Part shown: piece by piece, positions 35,804 through 43,828 of the stretch
How positions within the stretch are numbered: position 1 is the stretch's first letter
Layout of the letters: every line of letters starts with the position of its first letter
Assembly: GCF_014779795.1 (NCBI RefSeq)
Contig: NZ_JACXZS010000014.1
Span: forward strand, 49,517-113,516
Source of the DNA: Microbacterium helvum
Lineage (GTDB): Bacteria; Actinomycetota; Actinomycetes; Actinomycetales; Microbacteriaceae
DNA: 64,000 bases
Direction of reading: 5' to 3'
Notes under the pieces: model-generated
What the model was told of the DNA's origin: nothing
Databases searched by the model: none
What the model saw: the letters and a program-made list of their open reading frames with translations, nothing else
Translations under genes and position numbers: made by a program

Positions 35804-35845
35804 TGGAACCTGTGTTCCAGTAGATTATGTGGAAGGGTCATTCCA
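35804..35845. promoter_or_regulatory. Two TetR-type operators between monooxygenase and tetR genes
   Basis: TGGAAC-ctgt-GTTCCA (35804-35819) is a perfect palindrome. A second, TGGAA-gggtca-TTCCA, lies 35830-35845, one base before the tetR start, and can block both promoters. Confidence 0.7.
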
Positions 35846-35846
35846 G

Positions 35847-36407
35847 ATGTCAAGTGCCTCCGGCGCGCGTCGCGCTGACGCCGTCCGCAACCGCGACCTC
35901 GCCCTCGCGGCTGCGAAGAGCCTGCTCGCCGATCCTGGCGCGCCCCTCACCGTCGAGGCCATCGCGAAGCGAGCCGGGCTCGGCGTCGGAACCGTCGCCC
36001 GGGCGTTCGGCAGCAAGGATGCACTGCTCGACGCGGCCATCGCAGAACTGCTCGAGCCCCTCGTGCGACGCGCTCGAGCGGTCGCCGCAGCACCGGCCGC
36101 CACTGACGCACTGCGCACGCTTCTGGTGGAGGTCATCGATTTCGAACAGCGACATTCGGCGATCAGCGAGCAGACCGCAGGGCTCTCACTGCCGCAGACG
36201 ACCGCTCGCGAACGTGAGCTGCGGGATGCGCTGCGTCAGGTCGTCGAGACCGGAAGAGAGGCGGGCGACATCCGATCCGACATCCCCGCCGAAACCACCG
36301 CTGCGCTCCTCACCGAGGCCGTGCATGCCGTGACGCAGGCGCGGACGGCGCCGCCCGGCCTCGCCGACGCGATGGTCGCCGTCGTCCTCGACGGCCTGCG
36401 GCCCTGA
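35847..36407 (+). CDS. TetR-family transcriptional regulator
   Basis: 186 aa. The N-terminal TetR helix-turn-helix reads TVEAIAKRAGLGVGTVARAFGSKDALLDAAI (about 34-64), with an all-helical ligand-binding C-terminus. GGAAGGG precedes the ATG. It is divergent from the monooxygenase gene and both flank two TGGAA-TTCCA palindromes, so it should repress both until a ligand binds. Confidence 0.92.
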   Translation: MSSASGARRADAVRNRDLALAAAKSLLADPGAPLTVEAIAKRAGLGVGTVARAFGSKDALLDAAIAELLEPLVRRARAVAAAPAATDALRTLLVEVIDFEQRHSAISEQTAGLSLPQTTARERELRDALRQVVETGREAGDIRSDIPAETTAALLTEAVHAVTQARTAPPGLADAMVAVVLDGLRP

Positions 36408-36408
36408 C

Positions 36409-36430
36409 GACACGGATCCGCGGCCGTGTC
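36409..36430 (+). terminator. Terminator hairpin after the tetR gene
   Basis: A 7-bp perfect stem GACACGG / CCGTGTC with an 8-nt loop begins 2 bp after the tetR stop. No T-tract. Confidence 0.5.
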
Positions 36431-36547
36431 GAGGCATCCATTCTTCGAATCTCGAGCGCGCCGTCATGAAACGTCCGCGCCACACTCCTGCAGGGTGAGC
36501 AAGTCATCACCGCTGCCGGAGGACACGGTCACTGGCGACACTCAAAA

Positions 36548-36589
36548 CCCCGTGCCGGGGTGGTGCGGGGGCGCCACCCCGGTGCGGGG
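36548..36589 (-). terminator. Strong GC hairpin after the DUF1232 gene
   Basis: About 18 bp of stem (36548-36566 with 36572-36589, a few G-T or mismatched pairs) with a 5-nt G loop. On the minus strand it is followed by TTTT, giving a plausible intrinsic terminator for the gene at 36604-36837. Confidence 0.65.
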
Positions 36590-36603
36590 CATGTCGAGGC
36601 GGG

Positions 36604-36837
36604 TCAGCGGTGCGCCGGCAGTCCGCTGTGCCACCGGTGGTGCTCGCGCAGCAGCAGCACGCCGAGGATGCTCCACACGCCGAGGTCGTCCGCGAAGCCC
36701 AGCGGTCCGAGCACGAGCTCGGGGATCAGGTCGATCGGCGAGATGGCATAGACGAGGGCGGCCGTCGCGGCGATCCAGGTCGAGGGCGCGACGCGATGAT
36801 CACCGCGTCTCACGGCCTTCAAGAAGCTCAACCACAT
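36604..36837 (-). CDS. DUF1232 (YkvA-like) small membrane protein
   Basis: 77 aa. The motif ALVYAISPIDLIPELVLGPLGFADDLGV matches the YkvA signature (YxxSPIDLIPD...G..DD). It has one or two hydrophobic helices. Function of the family is unknown. The ATG at 36837 is the only start that gives the family's typical length. Confidence 0.85.
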   Translation of the reverse strand: MWLSFLKAVRRGDHRVAPSTWIAATAALVYAISPIDLIPELVLGPLGFADDLGVWSILGVLLLREHHRWHSGLPAHR

Positions 36838-37013
36838 GCGTCCAGTGTGCGCCGGGATCGCCGGTGTGCGGTCGGGCGGTATCAAGTCGTGATCTTCGAC
36901 CGAGTTCAGCGAGCGAGGGAATCGGCGCTCCAGGCCAGGGCGTTCGCGAGGAGCCGGCGGTCGTGGAGTGTGCCGCCGCCGCGGGTCGCTCGCGTCGGGA
37001 TGCTGCTGCCGGT

Positions 37014-37280
37014 CTATCGCGGCGGCGTCGGCGGTGGAGCGTTGCGACGCTCCCGCACGCCCACGGCGATCCCGTACACGCCGGCGCCGATTCCGAGGAT
37101 CAGGAACAGCGCGATCCACCCCATCGCGATGACGCCGACGATCGAACCGGCCTGCCACTGCAGCGCGACACCCCCGACGATGAACGGCAACAGACCCGCG
37201 CAGAACACCAGGACCACCGCGGCGAGGATGATGCGCCGAAGCGGGGTCTTCGGCGGACGCCGCTTCCCGAGTTGATACAT
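37014..37280 (-). CDS. Small two-helix membrane protein
   Basis: 88 aa with a basic N-terminus, two membrane helices (IILAAVVLVFCAGLLPFIVGGVAL and VIAMGWIALFLILGIGAGVYGI) and a Pro-rich tail. No family recognised. The ATG at 37280 lacks a clear ribosome site; the frame extends to 37412 with a hydrophilic stretch, so a 132-aa version is possible, but the opposite strand there is better as coding sequence. Confidence 0.6.
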   Translation of the reverse strand: MYQLGKRRPPKTPLRRIILAAVVLVFCAGLLPFIVGGVALQWQAGSIVGVIAMGWIALFLILGIGAGVYGIAVGVRERRNAPPPTPPR

Positions 37281-37497
37281 CGCCGAACCCGACACGACTC
37301 GAGTATCGCGGATCTGCTGCTCCGCATTCTCGACGGCGACATCAGAGTCGACGCGATCTGCGTTCTCTCTGGTACGGGCGTTGATATGGAGGTCGGTCGG
37401 GTCATCAAGCATCTCCGCAGCGCCGGCGCGCGCGTGGAGATGGCCGATCTCGGCATCATCCTCGACGGCGAGCTCATCGACTTCGGAGCGCGCAGGC
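37281..37497 (+). other. Intergenic stretch with an open plus-strand frame, possible gene remnant
   Basis: The plus frame covering about 37299-37512 reads ADLLLRILDGDIRVDAICVL and, further on, ARVEMADLGIILDGELIDFG, with GC-rich third positions, yet has no start before an internal ATG at 37386 and no stop before running into the methyltransferase gene. It may be a decayed gene or a lucky shadow. Confidence 0.3.
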
Positions 37498-38394
37498 TCA
37501 GGACGCAGGCTGAGCGAACTGCAGGAGGAGCAACTGCGGGCGGCCGGAGACCGCGCGCGTCGCCTCGGGCACGTATGCCATCAGAGACCATGGCCACGCC
37601 GGCCAGTCCCCGATCTCGGTGCTCGGCTTCGGCAGCGGCGAGTCGTCCCAGCGGAGGGCCGGCTCCTCGCACCCGCGCAACTCGAGTCCCGCGGCGAGCG
37701 CAGCCCGAAGATAGTCCCCGAGAGGATGCCGGTAGGCCGGGGCGAGGCGCCGCTCACCGTCGGGTCCGAGACTCTTGATGCCCGAGCCGATCGTGGTGAG
37801 CTCGCGATGCACGTCTGAGATGAGGAGCGCGCCGCCAGGGCGCAGCACGCGGGCGAACTCGGCGAAAACCGGGCCGAGATCACGCACGTGGACGAGCGCG
37901 AGCGCGCAGACGACCACATCGACCGATCGGTCGGCGAGAGGCAGCCGATCCACGGAGCCCAACTGGAACTCGCCCTCCGGGACACGCTCTCGGGCCAGCT
38001 CGAGCATGTCCGGTGACCAGTCGACGCCGATCACGCTGTGGCCGAGGTCGGCGAGAATCCGCGCGAACCGCCCTGTGCCGCACGCCGCATCCAGGGCGAC
38101 GCCGACATCGCGGTGCGCCAGCCATTCGGTGATGACCGGCTCGTCGATCGCAAAGAGGCCACCGCCCGCATTCGCGTCGTAGTCGGGCGCCTCCTGCTCG
38201 TAGGCGACATCAGCGGCCACGCGCTCCGCGAGCACCCCGCGATTCTGGAGCTTCCCGTCGGCGAGCAATCGACGGATCTCGGCGACCCGGTCTTCGATGA
38301 AGGCCTGATCGTGGTCACCGGCCCATGCGTCAAGCAGCGCGGACCCTTCGATTCCGAGCAGATACGCAAGCGGGTCCTGGTAGATCACGATCAA
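37498..38394 (-). CDS. SAM-dependent methyltransferase, class I
   Basis: 298 aa. An N-terminal helical cap with IYQDPLAYLLGIEGSALLDAWAG is followed by the Rossmann SAM motif VALDAACGTGRFARILADLGH (about 98-118), acidic loop GVDWSPDMLELAR and motif IV VDVVVCALALVHV. The start is a TTG at 38394 or a GTG two codons later; neither has a good ribosome site. Substrate unknown. Confidence 0.85.
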   Translation of the reverse strand: MIVIYQDPLAYLLGIEGSALLDAWAGDHDQAFIEDRVAEIRRLLADGKLQNRGVLAERVAADVAYEQEAPDYDANAGGGLFAIDEPVITEWLAHRDVGVALDAACGTGRFARILADLGHSVIGVDWSPDMLELARERVPEGEFQLGSVDRLPLADRSVDVVVCALALVHVRDLGPVFAEFARVLRPGGALLISDVHRELTTIGSGIKSLGPDGERRLAPAYRHPLGDYLRAALAAGLELRGCEEPALRWDDSPLPKPSTEIGDWPAWPWSLMAYVPEATRAVSGRPQLLLLQFAQPAS

Positions 38395-38688
38395 GGAGCG
38401 TAGCCAGCGCCACGCGCGCAGATCAACGCACGGCTGCTCCCACGTCGTTGCGCGGGTGGTGGTGACGCGGCCAGGCCCGGAGGGCTTCGAGAACCCTCGG
38501 ACTCGAAATCGGCGGTGACGGTTGGACTTGAACCCATACGCCCGACGACGGCCTCGGTCACGAAGCCCGGATTCACGCGGATTCGATCAGGTGGTCATCC
38601 CGGTTCGATCAACTCGGCCGGCATCGAGTCGGTTCAGTTGTTGCCATCGCGTTGCCAGACGTTACGGGGGTGTCGACCCTGTCGTTGC
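38395..38688. other. Non-coding stretch between methyltransferase and higA
   Basis: About 294 bp without a convincing gene. It holds a short GAGGG/CCCTC hairpin near 38478-38500 and a T-arm-like GGGTTCAAGTCC on the minus strand that does not fold as a tRNA. Confidence 0.4.
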
Positions 38689-38967
38689 TCAGGCGATGAG
38701 CGGCTGGACCTCATGTTCCTTGCCGTCAAGCTCCCGCGCAAGGTCGTAGTTCGACTGCATCGCCAACCAGGCCCGCGCCGTGCCGACACCCGCCCGCTCG
38801 AGACGCACCGCAAGGTTCGGGCTTACACCCGCGTGGCCGTGGATGACCCGACTGAGCGTGACGCGAGACACACCGAGGCGCGCCGCGGCTTCCACAACGG
38901 AGAGCCCCAGTTCGGCGAGGACGTCCTCGCCGATGATCGCACCAGGATGTGGTGGGTACTTCATCAT
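38689..38967 (-). CDS. higA: HigA antitoxin
   Basis: 92 aa. Begins MMKYPPHPGAIIGEDVL, the usual HigA/VapI opening, followed by a helix-turn-helix SVVEAAARLGVSRVTLSRVIHG (about 24-45) that binds its own promoter and the toxin. GGAGG lies 7 nt before the ATG at 38967; ATGs at 38973 and 38964 are alternatives. It lies 13 nt behind higB, the toxin-first order typical of HigBA. Confidence 0.93.
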   Translation of the reverse strand: MMKYPPHPGAIIGEDVLAELGLSVVEAAARLGVSRVTLSRVIHGHAGVSPNLAVRLERAGVGTARAWLAMQSNYDLARELDGKEHEVQPLIA

Positions 38968-38980
38968 GTCCATCCCTCCT

Positions 38981-39259
38981 TCAGTGGTAGTCCTGATAGT
39001 CGACGAGTTCGACATCCTGCCCGACGAACCGGAACGTCACCCGCCAATTGCCGTTGATCCAGATCGACCAGTGACCGGCCAGGTCGCCCTTCAGCTCGTG
39101 CGCACGAAACGACGGGATCGCCACATCCGCCGGCGACTGCGCAACATCCAGCACACCGAGGATGCGGGTGAGCTTGGGCGCATGCGCCGGCTGCACTCCC
39201 TTCTTCGACCCGTCGCGATACAAAGCCTCCAACCCCTTATGCCGGAAGCTCACGATCAC
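38981..39259 (-). CDS. higB: HigB toxin (RelE/ParE-superfamily mRNA interferase)
   Basis: 92 aa. Starts IVSFRHKGLEALYRDGSKKGVQPAHAPKLTRIL and ends GNWRVTFRFVGQDVELVDYQDYH, the characteristic HigB pattern including the conserved N-W-R-x-x-F core. It cleaves mRNA at the ribosome and is held by HigA. GTG start. Located next to an IS3 insertion, in a plausible accessory pocket. Confidence 0.93.
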   Translation of the reverse strand: MIVSFRHKGLEALYRDGSKKGVQPAHAPKLTRILGVLDVAQSPADVAIPSFRAHELKGDLAGHWSIWINGNWRVTFRFVGQDVELVDYQDYH

Positions 39260-39614
39260 CTTGCCAGCGTATCGCGTAACGACTCACACTACTAGGCCAG
39301 CGGTCCGCCGTCCCGGATGCCGTCGCCGGGATGACGGCGTGTCAGATAGAGCAGCACGAGCGGGCACCCGACCGGCCGGCTCATGCGGGCACTCGAGCCC
39401 GCGAGGGTTCGTGCTCGCTCAAGTTGATGTACGGCGAGCATTCAACGACCGGCATGCGCGCGCCCCGTTGCGGAGTCTCACGTGGCCGAGCAGAGTGTCA
39501 GCCGTGCGACGTTCAGCTCCTGCGATCGTCCTTGCTCTCGCTTCAGCGGGGTTCCTCGCTGCGATCTGGCTCGGTGTAGCGGCGCTCGCCAACGGAAGAA
39601 CGGGGCCAGCACTT
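39260..39614. other. 355-bp gap left of the IS3 element
   Basis: Contains the higBA promoter, a 6-bp hairpin GCCGTC/GACGGC at 39319-39338 and, near its right end, a short plus-strand frame (about 39498-39617) for a hydrophobic peptide SAPAIVLALASAGFLAAIWLG that runs into the IS end. The frame may belong to a gene cut by the insertion. No other coding signal seen. Confidence 0.4.
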
Positions 39615-39641
39615 TGAACCGTCCCCGGTTCTCCGCCGCTC

Positions 39642-40593
39642 CTATGCGGGTTCCAGCACCGGGTGGGCTGGTGTTTCGAGGTCAGCGTAGTAGACAGCCT
39701 CGTACTCGTCGGGCGGGACGTCGCCGAGGGTGGAGTGCAGTCGGCGTGCGTTGTACCAGTCGACCCATCCCGCGGTGATCCATTCGACGTCGTCGATGGT
39801 CCGCAGCGGTCCTAATCGGAATGGGGATCCGTCACGGACGGCCTCGTTCTTGAACAGCCCGATCGTCGATTCGGCGAGGGCGTTGTCGTACGCGTCGCCG
39901 ATCGACCCGATCGATGCGGCGATGCCCTCCAGCGCGAGGGTCTCCGCGAACGACACCGACGTGAATTGGGCGGATTCAACCGGTCTGAGACCCGGCGTCG
40001 CTGTGGTGGATCAGCCCGTCCTTAACGTCGTGGCCGGCGCGGTCGCGTCGCCACAATCCCATCCGCAGCGCCGTGGTCACCAACGGTGTCGTCTTCGCCG
40101 TCGCGGCATGCCAGCCGACGATCGCCCGCGAGTAGCAGTCGATCACGAACGACACGTACACGAACCCGGCCCACGTCCGCACATACGTGAAGTCAGCCAC
40201 CCAGCGGCGGTTCGGTGCCGGGGCGGTGAAGTCCCGGTCCAGCAGGTCCGGCGCCCGGGCCGCGTTGCGGTCCGGGATCGTGGTCCTGGTGCCCTTGCCG
40301 CGCACCAGCCCGTTGATGCCGAGGTCCCGCATCAGCCGGTCGACCTGCCGCTTCGACACCGCCATTCCTTGCCGGCGCAGCAGCGCGGTCAACTTCCTCC
40401 GCCCGTACATCGACTCCGGCGTCGCCTGACCGTGCTCGTCGACACGGACAGCGAGGATCGCGTCGATCACGACCGCGTCGGCGAGATCCCTCGCGGACGG
40501 CTGGGCGCGTTTCCACGCCCGATAGGTACGCTCGGCGACCTGCACGCCCTGCTCACGCAGGACCCGGCAGATCGACCCGACCGAGCGGCCCAT
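39642..40593 (-). pseudogene. IS3 transposase OrfB, frameshifted
   Basis: The DDE domain starts normally (GRSVGSICRVLREQG...RRWVADFTYVRTWAGFVYVSFVIDCYSR, with two catalytic Asp) but stops after GLIHHSDAGSQTG near 39976. The frame resumes in a different register as SFAETLALEGIAASIGSIGDAYDNALAES with the catalytic Glu and ends at 39642. The break is a 19-bp insertion made of an IS30 end. The real OrfB start is by ribosomal frameshift from orfA upstream of 40593. The element cannot make intact transposase. Confidence 0.88.
39969..39985 (-). repeat. 17-bp IS30 terminal footprint inside IS3 orfB
   Basis: GGCGGATTCAACCGGTC is identical to the left end of the IS30 element at 62500-62516. It is flanked by a 2-bp repeat TG (39967-39968 and 39986-39987). 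Removing 19 bp restores the OrfB frame. It is a relic of an IS30 end, probably after a deletion or aberrant excision. Confidence 0.82.
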
Positions 40594-40622
40594 GGCGCGC
40601 TGCTCCTCGATGAATGCGAGGA

Positions 40623-40934
40623 TCAGCGGCGTCGGGGGTCGAGTTCCCCGGCGAAGAAAACCGCCGCGTCCCGCAGGATCGCGTTCGCCTCACGCAGCTC
40701 CCGGTTCTCCCGCTCCAGCTGCCGGATCTTCTCCGACTCGCTCGACGTGACGCCCTGCCGGTCGCCGGCGTCGACCTGCGCCTGCCGCACCCACCGGCGC
40801 AGCGACTCCGCCCCAAACCCGAGTCGCTTCGCGACGGACTCGCACGCGGTCGTCAGATTCGGGTACTCATCGAGGTGATCCATCACGAGCCTGATCCCGC
40901 GCTGCTTCGTCTCCTCCGGAATCCTCTTCGGCAT
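40623..40934 (-). CDS. IS3 transposase OrfA
   Basis: 103 aa. HTH protein beginning MPKRIPEETKQRGIRLVMDH, with a helix-turn-helix VAKRLGFGAESLRRWVRQAQVD and a C-terminal leucine-zipper-like coil KIRQLERENRELREANAIL. It binds the inverted repeats and forms the OrfAB fusion by frameshifting. AAGGAAG lies 9 nt before the ATG. Intact, but OrfB is not. Confidence 0.9.
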   Translation of the reverse strand: MPKRIPEETKQRGIRLVMDHLDEYPNLTTACESVAKRLGFGAESLRRWVRQAQVDAGDRQGVTSSESEKIRQLERENRELREANAILRDAAVFFAGELDPRRR

Positions 40935-41143
40935 GATCAACATCTTCCTTCCAGACTCGAAAGGAAACGGCATCAGACCGGGGACGGTTCACTTTCCGTC
41001 CGTCGGGATCCAGACGGGCCGTGGGCACGTCGTGGGCACGTGGGCAGCCTGAGGGAGGCGATCACTGACCCAACGCAGTCGGGCGCTTCACCGAGGAGGA
41101 CTATTCGGCCGTGCGGTCTTCATCAGGCACCCGCGCTCGTCGC

Positions 41144-41761
41144 TCAGTCGCACCAAGGAGCGTGGGCTGAGCCGGCTTCAATCCTGGTGAGGCCACCATC
41201 GAGACGCTCACGGGCAAGTTCACCCGCGAGTGTATAGGGCGCCCCGGCGGACGGTGAGCGTTCGGCGTGTGCGACCGCCGCGTCGACGATGGACCGGACG
41301 GCGTTGAGTCTCGGGAACTGGTCGTGCACTGCGGCTGCGCGCCCGGCGGAAATCAGGGGATGGCGGCCGAGGTCGGCGAGGACGCCTGCGCGCGTCAACC
41401 GGGCAATCGGACCGCGACGCTCCGCGATGCCACCTGAGGTGTGGAGCGCGATCGCTTCCCAGACTTCGCCGGTCTGCCGCGCGTCAAACCCGTGAGCTGC
41501 CAGTCGGGAAACCGCGAGATCTGCACCTTCCACCTCGAATCGTTGCCGCCCCTCAGCGTCCGGGCCAAGTCCGAGGTCGTGCATCGCGGTGGCGGCGAAC
41601 AGCAACTGCCTGTCGCACCCTCCCGGCTCGGTCTCATCTGCGATCAGCTCGGCGAACACGAAGGTCCGCAGGCTGTGGTTGCGTAGCGGCTCAGGGAGCG
41701 GTTCGAGGGCGCTGAAAACGACGTCGGCGAGGGGGCCGGTTGGCAGGATCGAAGTGGTCAC
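41144..41761 (-). CDS. HD-domain phosphohydrolase-like protein
   Basis: 205 aa. The HD metal motif appears as HSLRTFVFAELIAD, then TAMHDLGLG (about 62) and ALHTSGG (about 108), with D at about 128. The pattern is that of the cyanamide-hydratase-like/HD family. GTG start, without a clear ribosome site. Divergent from the GH13 gene, whose operator lies 33 bp away. Substrate unknown. Confidence 0.82.
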   Translation of the reverse strand: MTTSILPTGPLADVVFSALEPLPEPLRNHSLRTFVFAELIADETEPGGCDRQLLFAATAMHDLGLGPDAEGRQRFEVEGADLAVSRLAAHGFDARQTGEVWEAIALHTSGGIAERRGPIARLTRAGVLADLGRHPLISAGRAAAVHDQFPRLNAVRSIVDAAVAHAERSPSAGAPYTLAGELARERLDGGLTRIEAGSAHAPWCD

Positions 41762-41793
41762 GGAGGGATGTTACAGCCGTCCAGATCAGCATC

Positions 41794-41807
41794 TGCAAGA
41801 AGTTTCA
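41794..41807 (+). promoter_or_regulatory. LacI-type operator upstream of the GH13 gene
   Basis: TGCAAGAAGTTTCA has the inverted TGnAAN4TTnCA form. It lies in a 25-bp stretch that recurs with four changes at 50470-50494, and resembles TGCAAGCGCTTCCA at the importer promoter. Local LacI (44608-45621) is the likely binder. Confidence 0.6.
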
Positions 41808-41908
41808 TACTCCGCAAAACATTGCTATCGTTGCCGCCGACCCTCCGTGCGGCGTCCCTGCCGCCGTACCCCGAGCGCGCTTTCGGGCGCATGAATGAAG
41901 GCAGGCGT

Positions 41909-43828
41909 ATGCGCTGGCATGATCTCCCCCACCACGATGGCTCCGAGCTCTACTCCCCCGTTACCGCTGACGCGACTGACGTGCGGCGGCCGCGTGTCCG
42001 CGTCCCCCCCACGTTTGGCACGGTGTCGAGTGTTTGGCTACGGGTGGTCGTCGATGGCGAGCCGCAGTTCCTTCCGATGCGTTCGATTGCGGCCCCGATT
42101 GAGGGTGACCCCGCTCAGTGGTGGGAGGGCGCCCTCACTGTGGCGAACCCTGTGACCTCTTACCGGTTCCTTCTGAACGCCGGTGAGGGACGTGCGTTCT
42201 GGCTCAACGGGGAAGGCCTCGACGAGGTCGAACCGCTCGACGCGCTCGATTTCCGCGCGACGACGTTCCCTGCGCCTCCGGAATGGGCAAGCGAGCAGAC
42301 GATGTACCAGATCTTCCCCGACCGCTTCGCGCGCTCCGAGGCCGCCGCGAACCGCCCCTGTCCCGCCTGGGCGATCACGGCATCGTGGGACGACGAGGTG
42401 GTGCACCGCGGCCCGGACACGCCCCGTCAGCTCTTCGGAGGCGATCTGGACGGTGTTGCTGAGCGGCTCGATCACCTCGAGACGCTGGGGGTCACGCTGA
42501 TCTACCTGACCCCGTTCTTCCCTGCCCAGTCGAACCACCGGTATGACGCGAGCACGTTCGGTCGGGTCGACCCGCTACTCGGCGGCGATGAGGCGCTCAT
42601 CCGGCTGGTCCAGGCGGCGCACGCGCGAGGCATCCGGGTGATCGGGGATCTCACCACGAACCACACCGGTGATGCGCACGAATGGTTCCGCGCCGCCCGC
42701 GGCAACCCGTCAGCGGCCGAGTCCGACTTCTTCTACTGGAACGATGAAGCTCAGACGGACTACGTCGCCTGGTACGGCGTACCGAGCCTGCCGAAGTTGA
42801 ACTGGAACTCGCGCGAGTTGCGCCGGCGGTTCATCGAGGGGCCGGACAGCGTCGTGGCCAAGTGGCTGCTTCCTCCTTACGGTCTCGATGGCTGGCGCAT
42901 CGATGTCGCAAACATGACCGGTCGACAGGGCGAGGACGACCTCAACAGGCTTGTGCAGCAGACGGTGCGCCGGACGATGGACGAGGTCGCGCCCGGCAGC
43001 GTGCTGTTCGCGGAGTCGACGAACGACTCCAGCCGCGACTTCGACGGCTCGGGGTGGCATGCGCCCATGAGCTACTCCGCGTTCACCCGTCCCCTGTGGC
43101 ACTGGCTGCGAGAGCAGGAGACGAGGCCTGTGCATCACTACGGGATCCCGTACGAGCAGACGCCGGCCGCGTCCGCGGAGTCGTTCGCCCGGGCGTTCCG
43201 GCGGTTCAGCGCTCCAATGCCGTGGGCGGTGCGATCGCTCGCTATGAACGCGATCGACACCCACGACACGCCGCGATTCGCGGACCGGGCCGACACGGCA
43301 GCCCAGTTGGTCGCCGCAGGCCTGTCGTTCACCCTACCGGGCACGCCTGTCATCTTCGCGGGTGATGAATTCGCTCTGCGTGGCAGCGACGGCGAAGCCT
43401 CACGAACACCCCTCCCCTGGACCTCGGATGCGCTCCTCGCTCCAGAGTATGCGCGCCTCGCGGCAGCTCGCGCAGCGTCCCCCGCGCTTCGCACGGGCGG
43501 GCTGCGGTGGCTGCACGCGGGAGCTGACATCGTCGCATTCGTGCGGGAGCTGGAGGACTCGGCCGAGCTCGTCGTCGCGTCCCGATCCGGCACCGAGATC
43601 TCGCTTCCGACGACCTCACTCGCCGGTCGCACGGTTGACGAATTCGCGCCGCCCGCGGTGACCTTCGGCGAACTGACCCTCGATCGCGCCGCTGACCGGC
43701 TGCGGTGGCGGGCTAGCGGACCTACGTTCGGCATCTGGCCACTCCGTACGACTGCGGCCCTCTCGGCTGGCGCAGCAGCGGAAGCCGGAACCGGACGCCG
43801 AGAGGCATTCGAATCCGCGCATGCGTGA
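41909..43828 (+). CDS. GH13 alpha-glucosidase/neopullulanase-type enzyme
   Basis: 639 aa, cytosolic (no signal). An N-terminal beta domain precedes the alpha-amylase barrel with the opening YQIFPDRFARS. Region I is DLTTNH (D247), region II GWRIDVANM (nucleophile D332), region III FAEST (acid/base E369) and region IV IDTHDTPR (H452, D453). The pattern is that of maltogenic-amylase, neopullulanase or maltodextrin-glucosidase enzymes that hydrolyse imported maltodextrins. The ATG at 41909 has AAGG 7 nt upstream. Its operator matches the importer's. Confidence 0.92.
   Translation: MRWHDLPHHDGSELYSPVTADATDVRRPRVRVPPTFGTVSSVWLRVVVDGEPQFLPMRSIAAPIEGDPAQWWEGALTVANPVTSYRFLLNAGEGRAFWLNGEGLDEVEPLDALDFRATTFPAPPEWASEQTMYQIFPDRFARSEAAANRPCPAWAITASWDDEVVHRGPDTPRQLFGGDLDGVAERLDHLETLGVTLIYLTPFFPAQSNHRYDASTFGRVDPLLGGDEALIRLVQAAHARGIRVIGDLTTNHTGDAHEWFRAARGNPSAAESDFFYWNDEAQTDYVAWYGVPSLPKLNWNSRELRRRFIEGPDSVVAKWLLPPYGLDGWRIDVANMTGRQGEDDLNRLVQQTVRRTMDEVAPGSVLFAESTNDSSRDFDGSGWHAPMSYSAFTRPLWHWLREQETRPVHHYGIPYEQTPAASAESFARAFRRFSAPMPWAVRSLAMNAIDTHDTPRFADRADTAAQLVAAGLSFTLPGTPVIFAGDEFALRGSDGEASRTPLPWTSDALLAPEYARLAAARAASPALRTGGLRWLHAGADIVAFVRELEDSAELVVASRSGTEISLPTTSLAGRTVDEFAPPAVTFGELTLDRAADRLRWRASGPTFGIWPLRTTAALSAGAAAEAGTGRREAFESAHA

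Larger units (their letters stand above)
39615..40991 (-). mobile_element. IS3-family insertion sequence, transposase inactivated
   Basis: 1377 bp bounded by perfect 15-bp inverted repeats TGAACCGTCCCCGGT and ACCGGGGACGGTTCA. A 3-bp direct repeat CTT flanks both ends (39612-39614, 40992-40994). Two overlapping transposase frames lie on the minus strand, the arrangement of IS3-family elements that use programmed frameshifting. OrfB is broken by a 19-bp insertion at 39967-39985. Confidence 0.92.

Noticed and set aside
36409..36440. A third copy of palindrome family 2 (CGAGGCATCC).
   Set aside because: Only one arm resembles the family; the hairpin here is a different 7-bp stem after the tetR gene.
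38500..38600. A tRNA-like T-arm sequence GGGTTCAAGTCC on the minus strand.
   Set aside because: The flanking bases do not form the T-stem, and no acceptor, D or anticodon arm is visible.
41144..41237. A plus-strand frame running from the IS3 element into the HD gene.
   Set aside because: It has no start outside the IS element and is antisense to the HD-domain gene.
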